From positions 744,001 through 808,000 of the forward strand of contig OZ037854.1 of assembly GCA_964035575.1 (NCBI GenBank): 64,000 nt of DNA, written 5' to 3'. Made by a program: the position numbers and the translations under genes. Under the pieces are notes generated by a model. It was not told where the DNA came from and made no database searches. It was given only the letters and a program-made list of their open reading frames with translations. The stretch is from Rhynchopus sp. YZ270_cl-10 (Eukaryota > Euglenozoa > Diplonemea > Diplonemida > Diplonemidae). Shown here piece after piece: positions 42,638-53,016 of this stretch. Position 1 is the first letter of the stretch. Every line of letters begins with the position of its first letter.

Positions 42638-44377
42638 ATGGAGCAGTTCGCAGCAATGAAACGACAGCTCGAAAGCATGAGCCAAGCTCAGGCGCGTCGT
42701 GCGGTGTTCATATTGGTCTCCCTTTTTGCTATGGCAGCTGCACCTGTGATTGGCCGTGTGTACTCCGCTTCAGACTCTTACGTGCTGAGTTTTTGGTTAT
42801 CTCTGAATACTTGCTTCGCATGCCTCACTTTGTTCCGTCTCGTCACAGGTCGCAGCTTCGGGGACGGATGGGTTATCGCGCTCATTTATTCAATTGCTTC
42901 TGGCCTCTTCTGTAGTGACATAATACTGCGCGGTGTGGGTAGAATCACGTGGCCGATCTTTGTGTGCCTCATAGATGCCTTGCTCGTTGCAGGTGTGCCA
43001 ACGATGGTTACATCAGTGTTGGTTGCGGCGGTCGTGTTCTACCTGCTGCTGATGTACGCGGAGACAGTGTTGCGCATGGGTGTGCTGGACTTCCCTGGTT
43101 CGATTTCTCAAAGTTTGAGGAGGGAGGAGCTCTCGCAGATGCTTGACTGTGACACAGTGCCGTGTCCAAGGAACGCAGCAGACGCGTTGGGGGATTCCAT
43201 GACACCTCTCATCGTCTTTGTTCTTGATTATATTGTGACACGAGGTTTCTCAGTAAGCATGGTGAACAGCCAGAAACGTCTGGAGAAGACAATTGACGTG
43301 ATGCAGCACATTGCAGACCTGCTTGCCAATTACGACATCGAGACTGTGTCTGAGGTGCTCGATGAGCGGCAGAGTTCACTCCCGCCAAAGGTGTGTGCAA
43401 CATTGCGAACCTTGGAGCGCAACCTTCGGATGTACAAACCCTATCTCCCGCAGTCGTGCTTCCAAGACGACTTTCGGGGGGAAGAGGAGAAGCAGTGCAT
43501 ACTAGAAACCACCACCTCGTCGGTAACGTCTGACGCACGTAATTCAGGGTCTGATCCATCCTCAGCTTCAACTCCACTGAACGTGCCTGTTCCTGCTGCT
43601 TCTGTGCGACAGCTGCGCCTCACAGCATCGTTCGCAACACTGCTTGTGGTGAACATCAAGAACTCGCTCTCAGAAGAGGCCACGGACCTGTCGTCCCTTT
43701 TCAGCGACGTCCTGACAGCAACACTGGCAGCCACAGGACGAGGAGTTGTGGACCTGTTTGTGGGGGACAAGATCCACTGCTCGTTCAACACGTCAAGGAG
43801 ATGTGCGACACATGCTGTGGCGGCTGTGCACATGGCAAAGGGGTTGGTGTTCCCGTGCGACAGTGATGTGAGCGACCGTGTGAACGTGGGGATCTCCAGC
43901 GGAAAGGTGCTGATGGGTGAGATGGGCTGTCTTGCTATGCGTCGCTTCAGTGTGTTTGGGAAGCTGCTGCAGGAGGTGCAGGAGGTGGAACGTGTGGGAC
44001 GTGCTGTGGGGAGCAACGTGGTGTGCTCGCTGGCAACGTTCAAGGATGCTGAGTGCGAACACCGCATGCGTCTGCTTCCGCTGTCTCTGTGCCGTCGGGA
44101 CGATGGCACTGGCGAGGCACTGGTTGTTGCTGATGTGGTGGTTGGTGCTCGCAACAGTGGACCTGGTGCACGGGCAGGTGAGTGGCTGTACCACGTGGGT
44201 GCGATGCAGGAAGAGTGGTCAACATTCAACAACGCAGTGCGGAAGTACTTGGACGGGCTTCTGTCTGCTGAGGCTGCCATTGCGAGTGCAGAGGAGAAGG
44301 GTGCAGTGCTGGAGGAGTTGATGGCGTGTTGCAGTGGTCTGGAACTACACAGGACTGCACTGCATAAATTAACTTGA
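42638..44377 (+). CDS. cyclase-like receptor, tandem paralog 4
   Basis: 579 codons. It is near-identical to paralog 3 except in the first helices (SASDSYVLSFWLSLNTCF) and in the spacer before the cyclase domain. About 75 bases of that spacer (43496-43565) read CILETTTSSVTSDARNSGSD, whereas paralogs 1-3 have a DGTEKDSGSAS-type sequence. DNA on both sides of this patch is almost unchanged. The degenerate cyclase motifs are retained. Confidence 0.86.
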   Translation: MEQFAAMKRQLESMSQAQARRAVFILVSLFAMAAAPVIGRVYSASDSYVLSFWLSLNTCFACLTLFRLVTGRSFGDGWVIALIYSIASGLFCSDIILRGVGRITWPIFVCLIDALLVAGVPTMVTSVLVAAVVFYLLLMYAETVLRMGVLDFPGSISQSLRREELSQMLDCDTVPCPRNAADALGDSMTPLIVFVLDYIVTRGFSVSMVNSQKRLEKTIDVMQHIADLLANYDIETVSEVLDERQSSLPPKVCATLRTLERNLRMYKPYLPQSCFQDDFRGEEEKQCILETTTSSVTSDARNSGSDPSSASTPLNVPVPAASVRQLRLTASFATLLVVNIKNSLSEEATDLSSLFSDVLTATLAATGRGVVDLFVGDKIHCSFNTSRRCATHAVAAVHMAKGLVFPCDSDVSDRVNVGISSGKVLMGEMGCLAMRRFSVFGKLLQEVQEVERVGRAVGSNVVCSLATFKDAECEHRMRLLPLSLCRRDDGTGEALVVADVVVGARNSGPGARAGEWLYHVGAMQEEWSTFNNAVRKYLDGLLSAEAAIASAEEKGAVLEELMACCSGLELHRTALHKLT

Positions 44378-45164
44378 GGAATGGCCAGACAGATCTGCGG
44401 CTGTGCCCTCACAAGGAAAAGGGACACTGTCCCTACTCGCTGTGCAACCCGCTAAGCAAGAGGCAGTAGCAGTGGCGCGGCTGCCATACACTACCGCCAG
44501 TCAGCGTCACACCTACTTCGTAGGTCACAGTGGGTGGGGTAAATCTGTGTGTCGCAAGCATAAAGCTGGCGATTGTGTACGACTTATGTCTACAGGCGTG
44601 CTGTTAGGCGCTCCTTGTTTCTGGTTTGTCTTTGTGTTCATCCTAAGAGGTGTTTCCACCTGATGGCATGCTTCGCATCATCTTGCCAACCCCCCGCCTC
44701 CCCTTGTCCCCGTGTCAGTGCCTGCGTCCCAGAGGCGTTTGCACTATCAACTTCTCTTTTTTTTTTTTTTTTTTTTTGACTACCTCAGAGTCAACGAAAG
44801 TACTCTCTATTTACTCTACCGCTCTTGCTATTTTTTTTTTTTTTTGTTTGTTTTTTTTTGCTAATTTTGTCCTTCTCTCTCAAATAGTACCAACTACCAA
44901 CCTGTTCGTTGGGGTATCTCTTTCGAATCTATGGACTTCCGTCCATGACTTGTTGTGGGGGGGGTTTTTCTTTGCTGTTGAGGAAGTTCTGTGATGGTGT
45001 CCAACAGAACTTTCGCCACTTTGCAATTCATTCAGACTCACTTCTTTTCCGTTTTTTCTCTTTACCTCCCCACCCTTTACACCTTCACTCCCCCACAGGA
45101 CATCGGAGGGCTACAAGAACACACACACGCACACCTAAGGGTTTAGCAACACCTTTTTCAAACC
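44378..45164. other. intergenic region with duplicated flank and family A repeat
   Basis: 44378-44470 repeats 39001-39110. A family A repeat end lies at 44716-44777 (GTGTCAGTGCCTGCGTCCCA, AGAGGCGTTTGCAC). 44900-45060 repeats the DNA upstream of paralog 4. CTTCACTCCCCCACAG at about 45100 is a likely acceptor for the next gene. Confidence 0.7.
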
Positions 45165-48100
45165 ATGTCCGAGCCTCCAACGACACCGGGGTCCCCTTCT
45201 TCCTCCGCTTCCTCCTCCTCCACGGAAACACCCCCACCAGATTCGTCGTCGTCATCAGCGTCATCACGGAGCTCTTCCCCTGTTGTTGACCCTGTTTCTG
45301 TGACGCCTGGTGTTTCAGAGCACCTTCAAAATTTGTTGGAAAGTAGCAGTGTAAAAGCGGGGGATGCGTTTAGTGTGCATAAGAGGTTTCAGTGTAGGGA
45401 TGCAGTGGTTGCGTTGAGCACGTATCTGTCTGTGGTGGTAGAGGTTTCGGCAGAAGAATTGCCTTTGGATTTGGGAATGCTTCTGAAACTTTGCGCAGAC
45501 ACAGAATGGAAGGCGGTGCACGGTTTTCTCCTGCACGCTGTAGCTGTATTGACAGAAGTATTGGATGAGAGGGGGGTAGCCTATTCATTACAGGATGTAG
45601 GTACGGCAGTGTTTCGAAGCTTCCACGAAGCCACCCCAGCTGCGGTGGAGGTTGCGAACGTTCTTCTTCTCCGCCACCCGGTAGCATTCTCAGAGATTGC
45701 GTGCACACCAATCCTCGGCGAGCTTCTGCAGCTTCTGGAACATCAAGACTCTGACACCGATCGGACCAACCTCCTCCGCCTCCTCGGGCTTGGCAACGCT
45801 CTCCTCTCTGCCTTTACGTCGACAGCTTCCAACCCCTCTCGTATCCCTGCCTCTGTTGCACAAAACATTATTTCAGGTTTATCCGAAATCGACACAAAAG
45901 CTGCAAAAGCGGTCCGCGAAGAGGCTACCCTCTTCAGGGAAGGCCTGCGGAGGTACGCAGACAGCACTGCAGATCCTGAAGTGCGGACGGAACTGCATAA
46001 TATAGAGGAGGCAGCGAATGTGGGGGGCGGTGGTGGTGGTGGTGGTGCTGGGGGTAGTGTGAAGAAGGGCGGCGAAAGAACGTACACAGAATCGGACGTG
46101 AAATCCTTTTTGTACCAACGGAAGTTAGAATGGGAAGGTCAGGTGCGCAAAAAGGATAAAAGCATAGCAGGCCTCCAGGCGCAACTTGCCGATGAACGGG
46201 GCGTGGTGCATAGAACAAAGGAGGCGCTTCAAACGTGCGAGGCGAATCTATCAGATTCGCGCGCAAAAGTTGAGGAGCTCGAGCAAAAGGTAGCCTCCTG
46301 CCACGAACAGAACCTGCAGGTGGAAAGCAAGCTTGCGGAAACGCTTATTTTTCTGCGTGAAAGGGAGTATGTGTGCTTTTTTTTGTTTAGGGTAGTGTAA
46401 CTTTTTCAGCCTGTTACCGTTACCGCCCGCCGGATTTTTTGAAAACCAAAAAAAAAAAGTTATGTAGAAAGTACCTAGGGAAAAAAGTTATGAAGAGGTT
46501 CTATAGGAAAGATGTGGGTGGGGCTGTACAGGGCCCATACCTAGAGCACCTCACGATCACTTGGTGAGTAAGCAATTTTTTCTCGAGAGAAAAGTCGTTT
46601 TCCTTCGCGAGTGTTTTCTTGTACACTGTACACTGTACACTGTACACTGTACACTGTACACTGTACACTGTACACTGTACACTGTACACTGTACACTGTA
46701 CACTGTACACTGTACACTGTACACTGTACACTGTACACTGTACACTGTACACTGTACACTGTACACTGTACACTGTACACTGTACACTGTACACTGTACA
46801 CTGTACACTGTACACTGTACACTGTACACTGTACACTGTACACTGTACACTGTACACTGTACACTGTACACTGTACACTGTACACTGTACACTGTACACT
46901 GTACACTGTACACTGTACACTGTACACTGTACACTGTACACTGTACACTGTACACTGTACACTGTACACTGTACACTGTACACTGTACACTGTACACTGT
47001 ACACTGTACACTGTACACTGTACACTGTACACTGTACACTGTACACTGTAGTACCTATAACTTTCTGGTACCCAGTCATTCTGGGAACCAGACACCCGGT
47101 GTCCAGGAACCTGGGTACCCAGGCAACATGATAATGAGAAGACACAAAATGCTACACGCAACAGAAAACAAGCTACACGTCACGAAAATAAGGATTTGAC
47201 TGTGAAGAAAACTCTGGAAAAATGTAAGAAAATCTCTTCATAACTTTTTTCCCCCTGGTAAAACTTTTTTTTCTTCATAACTTTTTTTCTCCGCCGCCCG
47301 CCGGGTTTTTCGAACACCAAAATAACGGTAACAGACCGAAAAAGTTACACTACCCTTACCCCTTTTTTTTAAACCCCCCCCCTTTCCTACTACCCTGCGT
47401 CCGGCTGTATTGGAAGGCGTTTTGCACAACTCTTTTTTATCTCTTTTTTGAATTGTCTTTGAGTTATGAGCTTCAAAACGTTATCTCTTTTGACAGACAC
47501 CAAGCCGTCAACCTAGAAGAACAGTTGAGCAAGACCAACGTCGATATCACAAAACTGCAGACAGAAAACCAAGTCCTTGGGTATGCTACCACAATATTTG
47601 TTTCAAGAAAGCCAGGTTTCAAAACCCGAGCCAGCCCCCCTCCCGCACGAACGACAGTTTTGTGAATGCGCGCATGAAAGAGTCTGTTTTAACCATCTGC
47701 TGCGACAAAAATTATTCCATTCCATCAACGAAAAATTCTTTTTTTCTGATTTCGTTTCTTTCTTTTATCAGACTAGCTAAAACTCAGATCAGTTTTTTAT
47801 TTTTGTCACCTCATGAAATGAAGGAGGAAATAGAAACAAAGCATTTTGAACACACTCGCGGTTCTAGGGACGAACCGCGCTGCAGAGCCACTCCTCACCA
47901 AACAGGTCGAGGTGTGTAGGGTGCACAACCTCTCCCATGGGTTTTATCGTGTGATGAGTGTTAAGTTTCTATTTCTATTCGATGTTTTTGCTTCATACCT
48001 CATTATCTACCAACCCACAACCACAGACAATCGAACGAGCAAATGATGTCCTCCCAAGCAGAGCTAGAAACATACGTCAAGGAGCTTATGGACGAGGTCG

Positions 48101-48183
48101 AAACGTCACGTGCCCCTTCCGTTGAGTCGCCTGCCACAGAGGAGCCCGCCCCTATCATCGACGACGAGGAGGAGACGTACTGA
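45165..48183 (+). CDS. helical-repeat plus coiled-coil protein with acidic C-terminus, unknown function
   Basis: Exons: 45165-46366, 47497-47580, 48027-48183; both joins are phase 2 and give 480 residues. After a Ser/Pro-rich start (about 1-50) come about 230 residues of helical hairpins resembling an armadillo-type array. A Gly run leads into a coiled coil (about 305-440). The end is very acidic (PIIDDEEETY). Helical repeats, coiled coil and acidic tail in this order recall the Uso1/p115 Golgi tether, but the chain is much shorter, so I leave it unnamed. Intron 1 (46367-47496) contains a whole TIR element with a minisatellite, and intron 2 (47581-48026) a family G repeat. Confidence 0.8.
46389..47355. 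mobile_element. TIR element T4 carrying a 7-bp minisatellite, inside intron 1
   Basis: The inverted ends begin AGGGTAGTGTAACTTTTTC and continue with CTGTTACCGTTA, a GCCCGCCGG or GGCGGGCGG patch and AAAAAAGTTATGAAGAG. They extend about 110 bases on each side. Outside the minisatellite the interior has CCAGGAACCTGGGTACCCAG but no gene. The host gene's phases across the intron are intact, so the element is spliced out with it. Confidence 0.85.
46621..47049. repeat. minisatellite, 7-bp unit TACACTG, about 61 copies
   Basis: A near-perfect tandem array. Because 7 is not a multiple of 3 it stays open in several frames on both strands, which explains the long spurious reading frames there. Confidence 0.97.
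47397..47440 (+). repeat. family A 3' module in intron 1
   Basis: TGCGTCCGGCTGTATTGGAA followed by GGCGTTTTGCACAACTC and a T-run lies about 60 bases before the acceptor. Confidence 0.6.
47805..47975 (+). repeat. family G repeat, copy 2, inside intron 2
   Basis: It is very similar to 19203-19375. It starts just after TTTTTGTCACC and makes up much of the 446-base intron. Confidence 0.85.
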
Positions 48184-48639
48184 GGTGAGGCACCCTTTTG
48201 AATTAAATTAGGTCAAAAAAAATCGCACGATAACGAAAAAAGTGGTAACGATGTGTGTAGAGCGAGACACACCCATGCAAGCTTTTTTTTTAAGTTCTTT
48301 ATTTTTTGGTGGAAGTATACAACTAACAAACTCTCCCCCTGTTTTGTTTCCCGTTTTCCTGTGTGGGTGAAGATAGCTATTGACGTCGTAGTGTTCTTCC
48401 CGCCACACCTTGGGCCATATTCCGTACTTCCCCGGAATAGCCACCGAAGAAGGAGAGAAAAAAACTGCCATTAGCAACACAACGTGCCACAAAAAACTGT
48501 GTTAAGAGATTACGCCCCCCCCCGGGTGTGCTTCCTTGCCTCCCCCACCCAACTGTCTTATTTCAACCCCGTCCACAGTTTTGATTTTTGTTTTTGTTGT
48601 GCTTCACATTTCATTTATTACTCAAATAACTCCAGCTGC

Positions 48640-49045
48640 CGGCAGCTTTTGTCAGGGCCTGCGTTCCGGAGAGAGGCGTTATTGTTTTTTGTACTATCAA
48701 CACCCTCACGTTTCTTCCTTTTTATTCTAGAATTAGCGAAACAAAACCAAAAAAATTTAAGAGACCACAGAGATAACGAAATTAGAGAATATAAAAGTCA
48801 TGACACTCCCCTTCCCCATATTTTTCTCTTCTTTTTTAACTCAAGCAGCATTCGCCTTTCCCCCCTTCCATTCCCCATTCTCCCCACCTTTTTAAAAGCG
48901 ACTTAAGAAGACTTGCTGGCTACACTAAAAACACCTCTCAAAAAAATCCTCAAAAAGCCACCTTAAGATATTGGGGTCCAATAAAGACTATGTGGAGTTC
49001 ATCCTCGGGTCTACACTAATACAACCAAATTTTCAATAAAGACAA
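48640..49045 (+). repeat. family A and family F repeats in the 48184-49113 spacer
   Basis: A diverged family A lies at 48640-48715 (CAGGGCCTGCGTTCC, GAGGCG, CTATCAACACCC). Family F lies at 48985-49045 (GGAGTTCATCCTCGGGTCTA, CACTAATACAACCAAATTTT). No gene in the spacer. Confidence 0.6.
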
Positions 49046-49113
49046 AAAGAGTACTACCCCAAACCCACCCACCCCCCTTCCACATAGGTGGCCGGACCAC
49101 AAAAGAAACCACA

Positions 49114-49959
49114 ATGCAAGATGCCTCTGAAGGCCTTGGAAGTGCGTTGCGTGTTTGGACAGAGACTGCGTCGCGAGGACACGAAGGAGTGTTGGATGAG
49201 GTGCGGAACCTCGAGGCTGTGGTGGTGTCAGTGGAGCAGGGGGTATGTGGGTTGCGCAATGAAGTGGGGACGTTGAGGAAGGAAGGGGACGCGACGATAG
49301 GGGTGACGGAACAGTTGCAGAGGGAGATGCATGCGATGCGGGAGGAGATGGCAGCTCTCAGGAGCGAGGTGGCCCACCTCCGCAGTGTCAACGAAGCGCA
49401 GGAGGAACAGCTGCATCAGCATGAAGAGCGTCTGCAGCGCTCGCAGCTCACATCGTCCCACCTTCTTGCGTCCCCAGCTACGTGCATACAACGCAAAGAG
49501 ACCGTTATACGCATAAACAACAGCACCCCAACCTCGTCAGTATCATCCTTCCAAAGCAACCAAGCAACGCTTCCGACACCCACCATCGCGCATAGCAACA
49601 TCCCTGCGCAAGCGACCCTCACAGAGGTCGACGAAGGGAAACGGTTTCAGGTATGATTTTTTGGGAAAATAGTCGTTTTTTAATTCAAATTATGATCAGT
49701 TGGTGGGTTGGTTGAAAAACCCTATTGCAAATAAATACAGATCAAAGAAACCGGTGAAGTTGTAATGTGCATGAAGAAGTCAGCTGGTGTTTACGGCTGG
49801 CGGAAGATCAAGCCTGCGCAGTTCACTGAAGGGGAGGCGGCATTCAAGCAGAGCCTTGCCGGGGACGAGGAAGCAACTGAGGTGGAGGCCGCGTCAACAA
49901 CACAGCCCGCCGCCACGGCGCCTTCGCAGGAGTCCGTCCTCGCTCCTGCGCCTGAGTGA
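49114..49959 (+). CDS. coiled-coil protein, unknown function
   Basis: Exons 49114-49650 and 49741-49959, phase 0 join, 251 residues. Residues about 1-125 form a coiled coil (VLDEVRNLEAVVVSVEQ, LQREMHAMREEMAALRSEV). A Ser/Thr/Pro linker follows. Exon 2 opens with IKETGEVVMCMKKSAGVYGW, a compact basic-aromatic segment, then a Pro/Ala/Thr-rich tail. The order suggests a small oligomeric scaffold, but no family is recognised. The tract CCACCCCCCTTCCACATAG ends 25 bases before the ATG and would be a good trans-splice acceptor. Confidence 0.75.
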
Positions 49960-50501
49960 TTAGAGCCCAGGGGTGGCTGCATTCCTCTTCAGAACGGAGT
50001 GCTCCATCCTATTTTTAAAAAACGCTTATTGCCTGAGTGATTAGAGAGCTCTTCCCTTCTCTTCTTCGGGCTGAGGGTGTCGGCACGACGCGGTCCAGAG
50101 GCACCTGACAAGTGAAATGACATGTCATAAAAGTGACAAGTGAAATGACATGTAAATCACTTGTCATGACAAGTGAACCACTTGTCATGACAAGTGATTC
50201 ACTTGTCATGACAAGTGAATCCTTAGGGTCCCTGTTAACCCTGGATTCTTTTTATTGTTATTTTTTGATTAGGGAGTGGGTTGCGCAAGCAAAGTAAGGC
50301 AATGGGGTGGGGAGTGGGGGAAAAAAGGAAAAGAAAAGAAAAAAAAAAAAAAGAAAAGTATTGTTTAAAGTGACGTAAGGACACGACTATGCGGTTCACT
50401 AACCCTGGTAATACCCCCTACCCATATTACCAGGGTTATAACCATCCCGTTTGAGGCATCAAACGATTTTTTTTTTTGATTATGATAGCATTGCTCTCAT
50501 T

Positions 50502-50649
50502 CAATTGTCACAGCGTCGTCGCCTTCGTCGTCTTCGTCGTCATCCTCTTCTTCCGAGGCGTCGTTCTGCCTCGCGTCTTCGGGTGCGACCAACTTGATTT
50601 CCTTTTCATTGAATATGAAACTATACCCTGTGCACCACCTATCCACCGA
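50502..50649 (-). pseudogene. acidic-tailed C-terminal coding fragment inside the compound element
   Basis: The minus-strand frame reads RWCTGYSFIFNEKEIKLVA, then an acidic run (SEEEDDDEDDEGDDA) and the stop after VTIE. The composition is protein-like and codon-structured. No upstream exon and no known domain could be recognised. It may be the last exon of a transposon gene on this strand. Confidence 0.35.
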
Positions 50650-50681
50650 CAGATTTTTTGATTTTTTGATTTTATTCCACA

Positions 50682-52047
50682 GTTAAATAAAGTATACGAA
50701 GGATTTGGCACTTTTAGCGTGATTCTTTTTAATGATAATTTCACGCCGTGTTTTTTTCACAAATAAAAACCACGCTAATTGAACTTTATTTCACGCGTTT
50801 TCACTTTTTTTCACTGCAATTCCTTAGGAGCGTGATTTTATTTTTGTTTTTTTCACGCCAAAACAGGGGTTTTTTTTGGCGATAACTTCACGCTAAATTT
50901 TGGTATATCCTGCACCACCACCCGCCTAAAAATTGAAAATTTCGAATTTTTTTTGCACTTTTCCCATTTTTTTTTGACACACGCAACATGCCGAAGGATC
51001 TAAGACGCAAACGGTCCTCCGACAAGAGATGGACGAGCGCTACAGTGGTTTTGCTGAAGGACTGGCATCGTCGACACCGTACATCCGTGAATGGGACCGC
51101 TTTTTAAGGAATTCATTGGCAAGCCCAACGGTAAGCCCACGGAAGCCGACTTTGTTTTGTGCATAGTGCATCTCCGTGACGATCTCACGTACAAATCGTC
51201 GTCGTAATGGACAGCGTTCAGTAAGCTGAGCAGCATATTGGCGAGGAAGTATGGGGTGCAACTGCAAGACCAGTTTGCGCAGGCTCGTGTGTCTCTTGAA
51301 ACAAAACCAGACCGGCTACCGACACGACAGTCCAAGGCACTCCGCACTTACGAAACAAGAAATCGACTCCTTCATTACCTATGAAGGCGGAGGACACACC
51401 ACCCCCTTACTTCATTGTGAGGAAGGCGGTGGCTGGCATGATATTCTGTGATGGGCGGGGATCTTCTGAATGTCTCGCTCTTGCACGATAGCCATTTCCC
51501 GGCCTCCGCTAGCACCCGAGGGGACCCTGAGGGTGGGGAGACGTCGGGATGTAGCTTTGTGTACCTTTGAGGCAGCTTTCAGAACCCGACCACACGCTAC
51601 ACGCTATGCGTGGGCTAAATAGGCTACACGCTGTATGCGCTACACGCAAAATGCTGTTGTGTATCAAAACGTGGGTTGCGTGTACTGCATGGGGTCACCT
51701 GTGCACCACCCTGTGTGGCTCACACATGGTTATGACACCCCGAAAACGTGTATCCCACCCCACATATAAGGGTAGGCCCAGTTTATCGGGTTTTTGCAGG
51801 TTTCCCCGCAGGAGGGTAACAGGTCTGGAGGGACCCTTCAGCCTTTTTTAGCCTCCCTCCAGCCCCCTCAGGTTTGCCAGCCCCCCCAGCGGGAGTCCCG
51901 CTATCCTAGCTAGGGGTCCCGTGGGATTCCCGGTAGCGCTGGCGGGAGGGTAAGGAAAGCTACCTGGAGGGACACATACTCGTTAGTTATTGCACAATAA
52001 ATGAGTCACGCTAAAAGTGCCAAATCCTTTCGTATACTTTATTTAAC
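50682..52047. mobile_element. inner element with 42-base inverted arms
   Basis: GTTAAATAAAGTATACGAA..GGATTTGGCACTTTTAGCGTGA at the left returns in reverse complement at 52006-52047 with one indel. Inside the left arm, TTTCACGC-type motifs recur several times over 200 bases, typical of subterminal repeats. Confidence 0.7.
50983..51450 (+). pseudogene. tyrosine-recombinase (Crypton-type) gene fossil
   Basis: Short stretches in more than one frame match the N-terminal region of eukaryotic Crypton-like tyrosine recombinases. One is YIREWDRFLRNSLASP. Another is a YKSSS..WTAFSKL segment, which sits where the family has a conserved K-x-S-T-L-W-x-x-Y-S motif. A third is GYRHDSPRHSALTKQEIDSF, which corresponds to the family's K-S-K-x-(L/F)-(T/S)-x-E-x-I segment. 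The catalytic domain is not visible. The copy is broken, by at least two disruptions, and looks old. DIRS-like elements also use tyrosine recombinases, so the exact class is open. Confidence 0.55.
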
Positions 52048-52065
52048 GTGAAATAAAATTACGTA

Positions 52066-52227
52066 TTCAACGCCTTTTAGCGAATTTTTTTGCGATACTT
52101 CACTTATTTTTTTCCCAGGCTCGTGGATTCAATTTGCCTCGCTTCGCTCGGCAAATTAACTACCACTCGCCTGGGAAAAAAATGCGTGAAGTTATCGCAA
52201 AAAAAAACCACGCTAAAAGGCGTTGAA
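52066..52227. mobile_element. palindromic MITE, ends TATTCAACGCCTTTTAGCG
   Basis: Two arms of about 60 bases pair almost perfectly: TTCAACGCCTTTTAGCG, TTGCGATA..CTTCAC, TTTTTTTCCCAGGC. They surround a short centre with its own TTTGCC..GGCAAA palindrome. The TTAGCGTG motif is shared with the inner element next to it. The remaining 52228-52900 shows no gene. Confidence 0.8.
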
Positions 52228-53016
52228 TAAATAGTTATTTTTGCTTTTAAAAATGAACAAGATAAAACAAAAAGCTTGCGTTTCTTTTATCGAACAGATT
52301 TTATTCTCCGCCCCGTACCCAAAACATAAACACCACTGTGAATCAGAAAAAATATTTTCCCTTTTCTTTTTTCTTCCACACACGCTTGTTTTTGTGCTTC
52401 GTTCATTTTTTATTAAAAAAGCTTTGTTTCGAGTGCGAAACGTTTCTCCATGTATTGCACGGGAAACAACATGACAAACAGGTGCAGGGTGGTTCCGTGC
52501 TTACCATAGAACCTGGCACCTTGTGTGTCTCCCAAAAACCAAAAAAGCGTTGTGTGTGAAGTTTTGAAGGAAGGAAAAATAAAACATCACCTTTTGTTGT
52601 CTTTTACATTTCAAATTTTTTTAAAAAATGAAGCGTCAGTCCGTGAGTGAAAGCCCTTCGCAAAAGTCCTTACGTCACTTTAACCATACTTTTCTTTACC
52701 GTTCCCCAGTCCCCACCCCATTTCCTTACGTTGCCTGCACAACCCACTCCCTAATCAATAAAAGAAAACCATCAGATAGCCGCCACTACCCACATCAGGC
52801 TAAAAAAGAAAGAGATAAAAAGTACATCATTTTACATTTTTTTACTTCATTTCATGTAGGAATAAATGAAATCATGAGCTCACAGGCATTCCTCAGGTAA
52901 ATCACTTGTCATGACAAGTGAGTCACTTGTCATGACAAGTGACCACTTGTCATACATTTCACTTGTCATTTCACTTGTCACCATGACAAGTGAAATTGGT
53001 CCTGGACCGCGTCGTG

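Larger units (their letters stand above)
50084..53016. mobile_element. 2.9-kb compound transposon with ACTTGTCATGACAAGT terminal arrays
   Basis: Both outer ends are CACGACGCGGTCCAG in inverted orientation. Just inside each end are arrays of the perfect palindrome ACTTGTCATGACAAGT, plus single ACAAGTGAAATGACA units (50104-50220 and 52905-52995). No target duplication is clear. The interior holds a pair of 42-base inverted arms, a tyrosine-recombinase fossil, a palindromic MITE and a short minus-strand coding-like fragment. A 135-bp relative with the same type of ends lies at 62419-62553. It appears to be several insertions nested together. Confidence 0.75.

Noticed and set aside
34985-44427. 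Minus-strand frames of about 305-328 codons in each receptor paralog
   Set aside because: They are antisense shadows of the cyclase domain. They are conserved only because the sense sequence is, and are Ser/Arg-rich without domains.
46501-47199. Overlapping open frames of 140-214 codons on both strands
   Set aside because: They are produced by the 7-bp minisatellite, which cycles through all three phases without a stop.
45165-48183. Naming the gene USO1/p115
   Set aside because: The order helical repeats, coiled coil, acidic tail is similar, but it is about half the usual length and no diagnostic motif was recognised.
50100-50222. Possible CRISPR-like or phage attachment array
   Set aside because: The units are palindromic and contiguous without unique spacers, the genome is eukaryotic, and an inverted partner array lies at 52905-52995.
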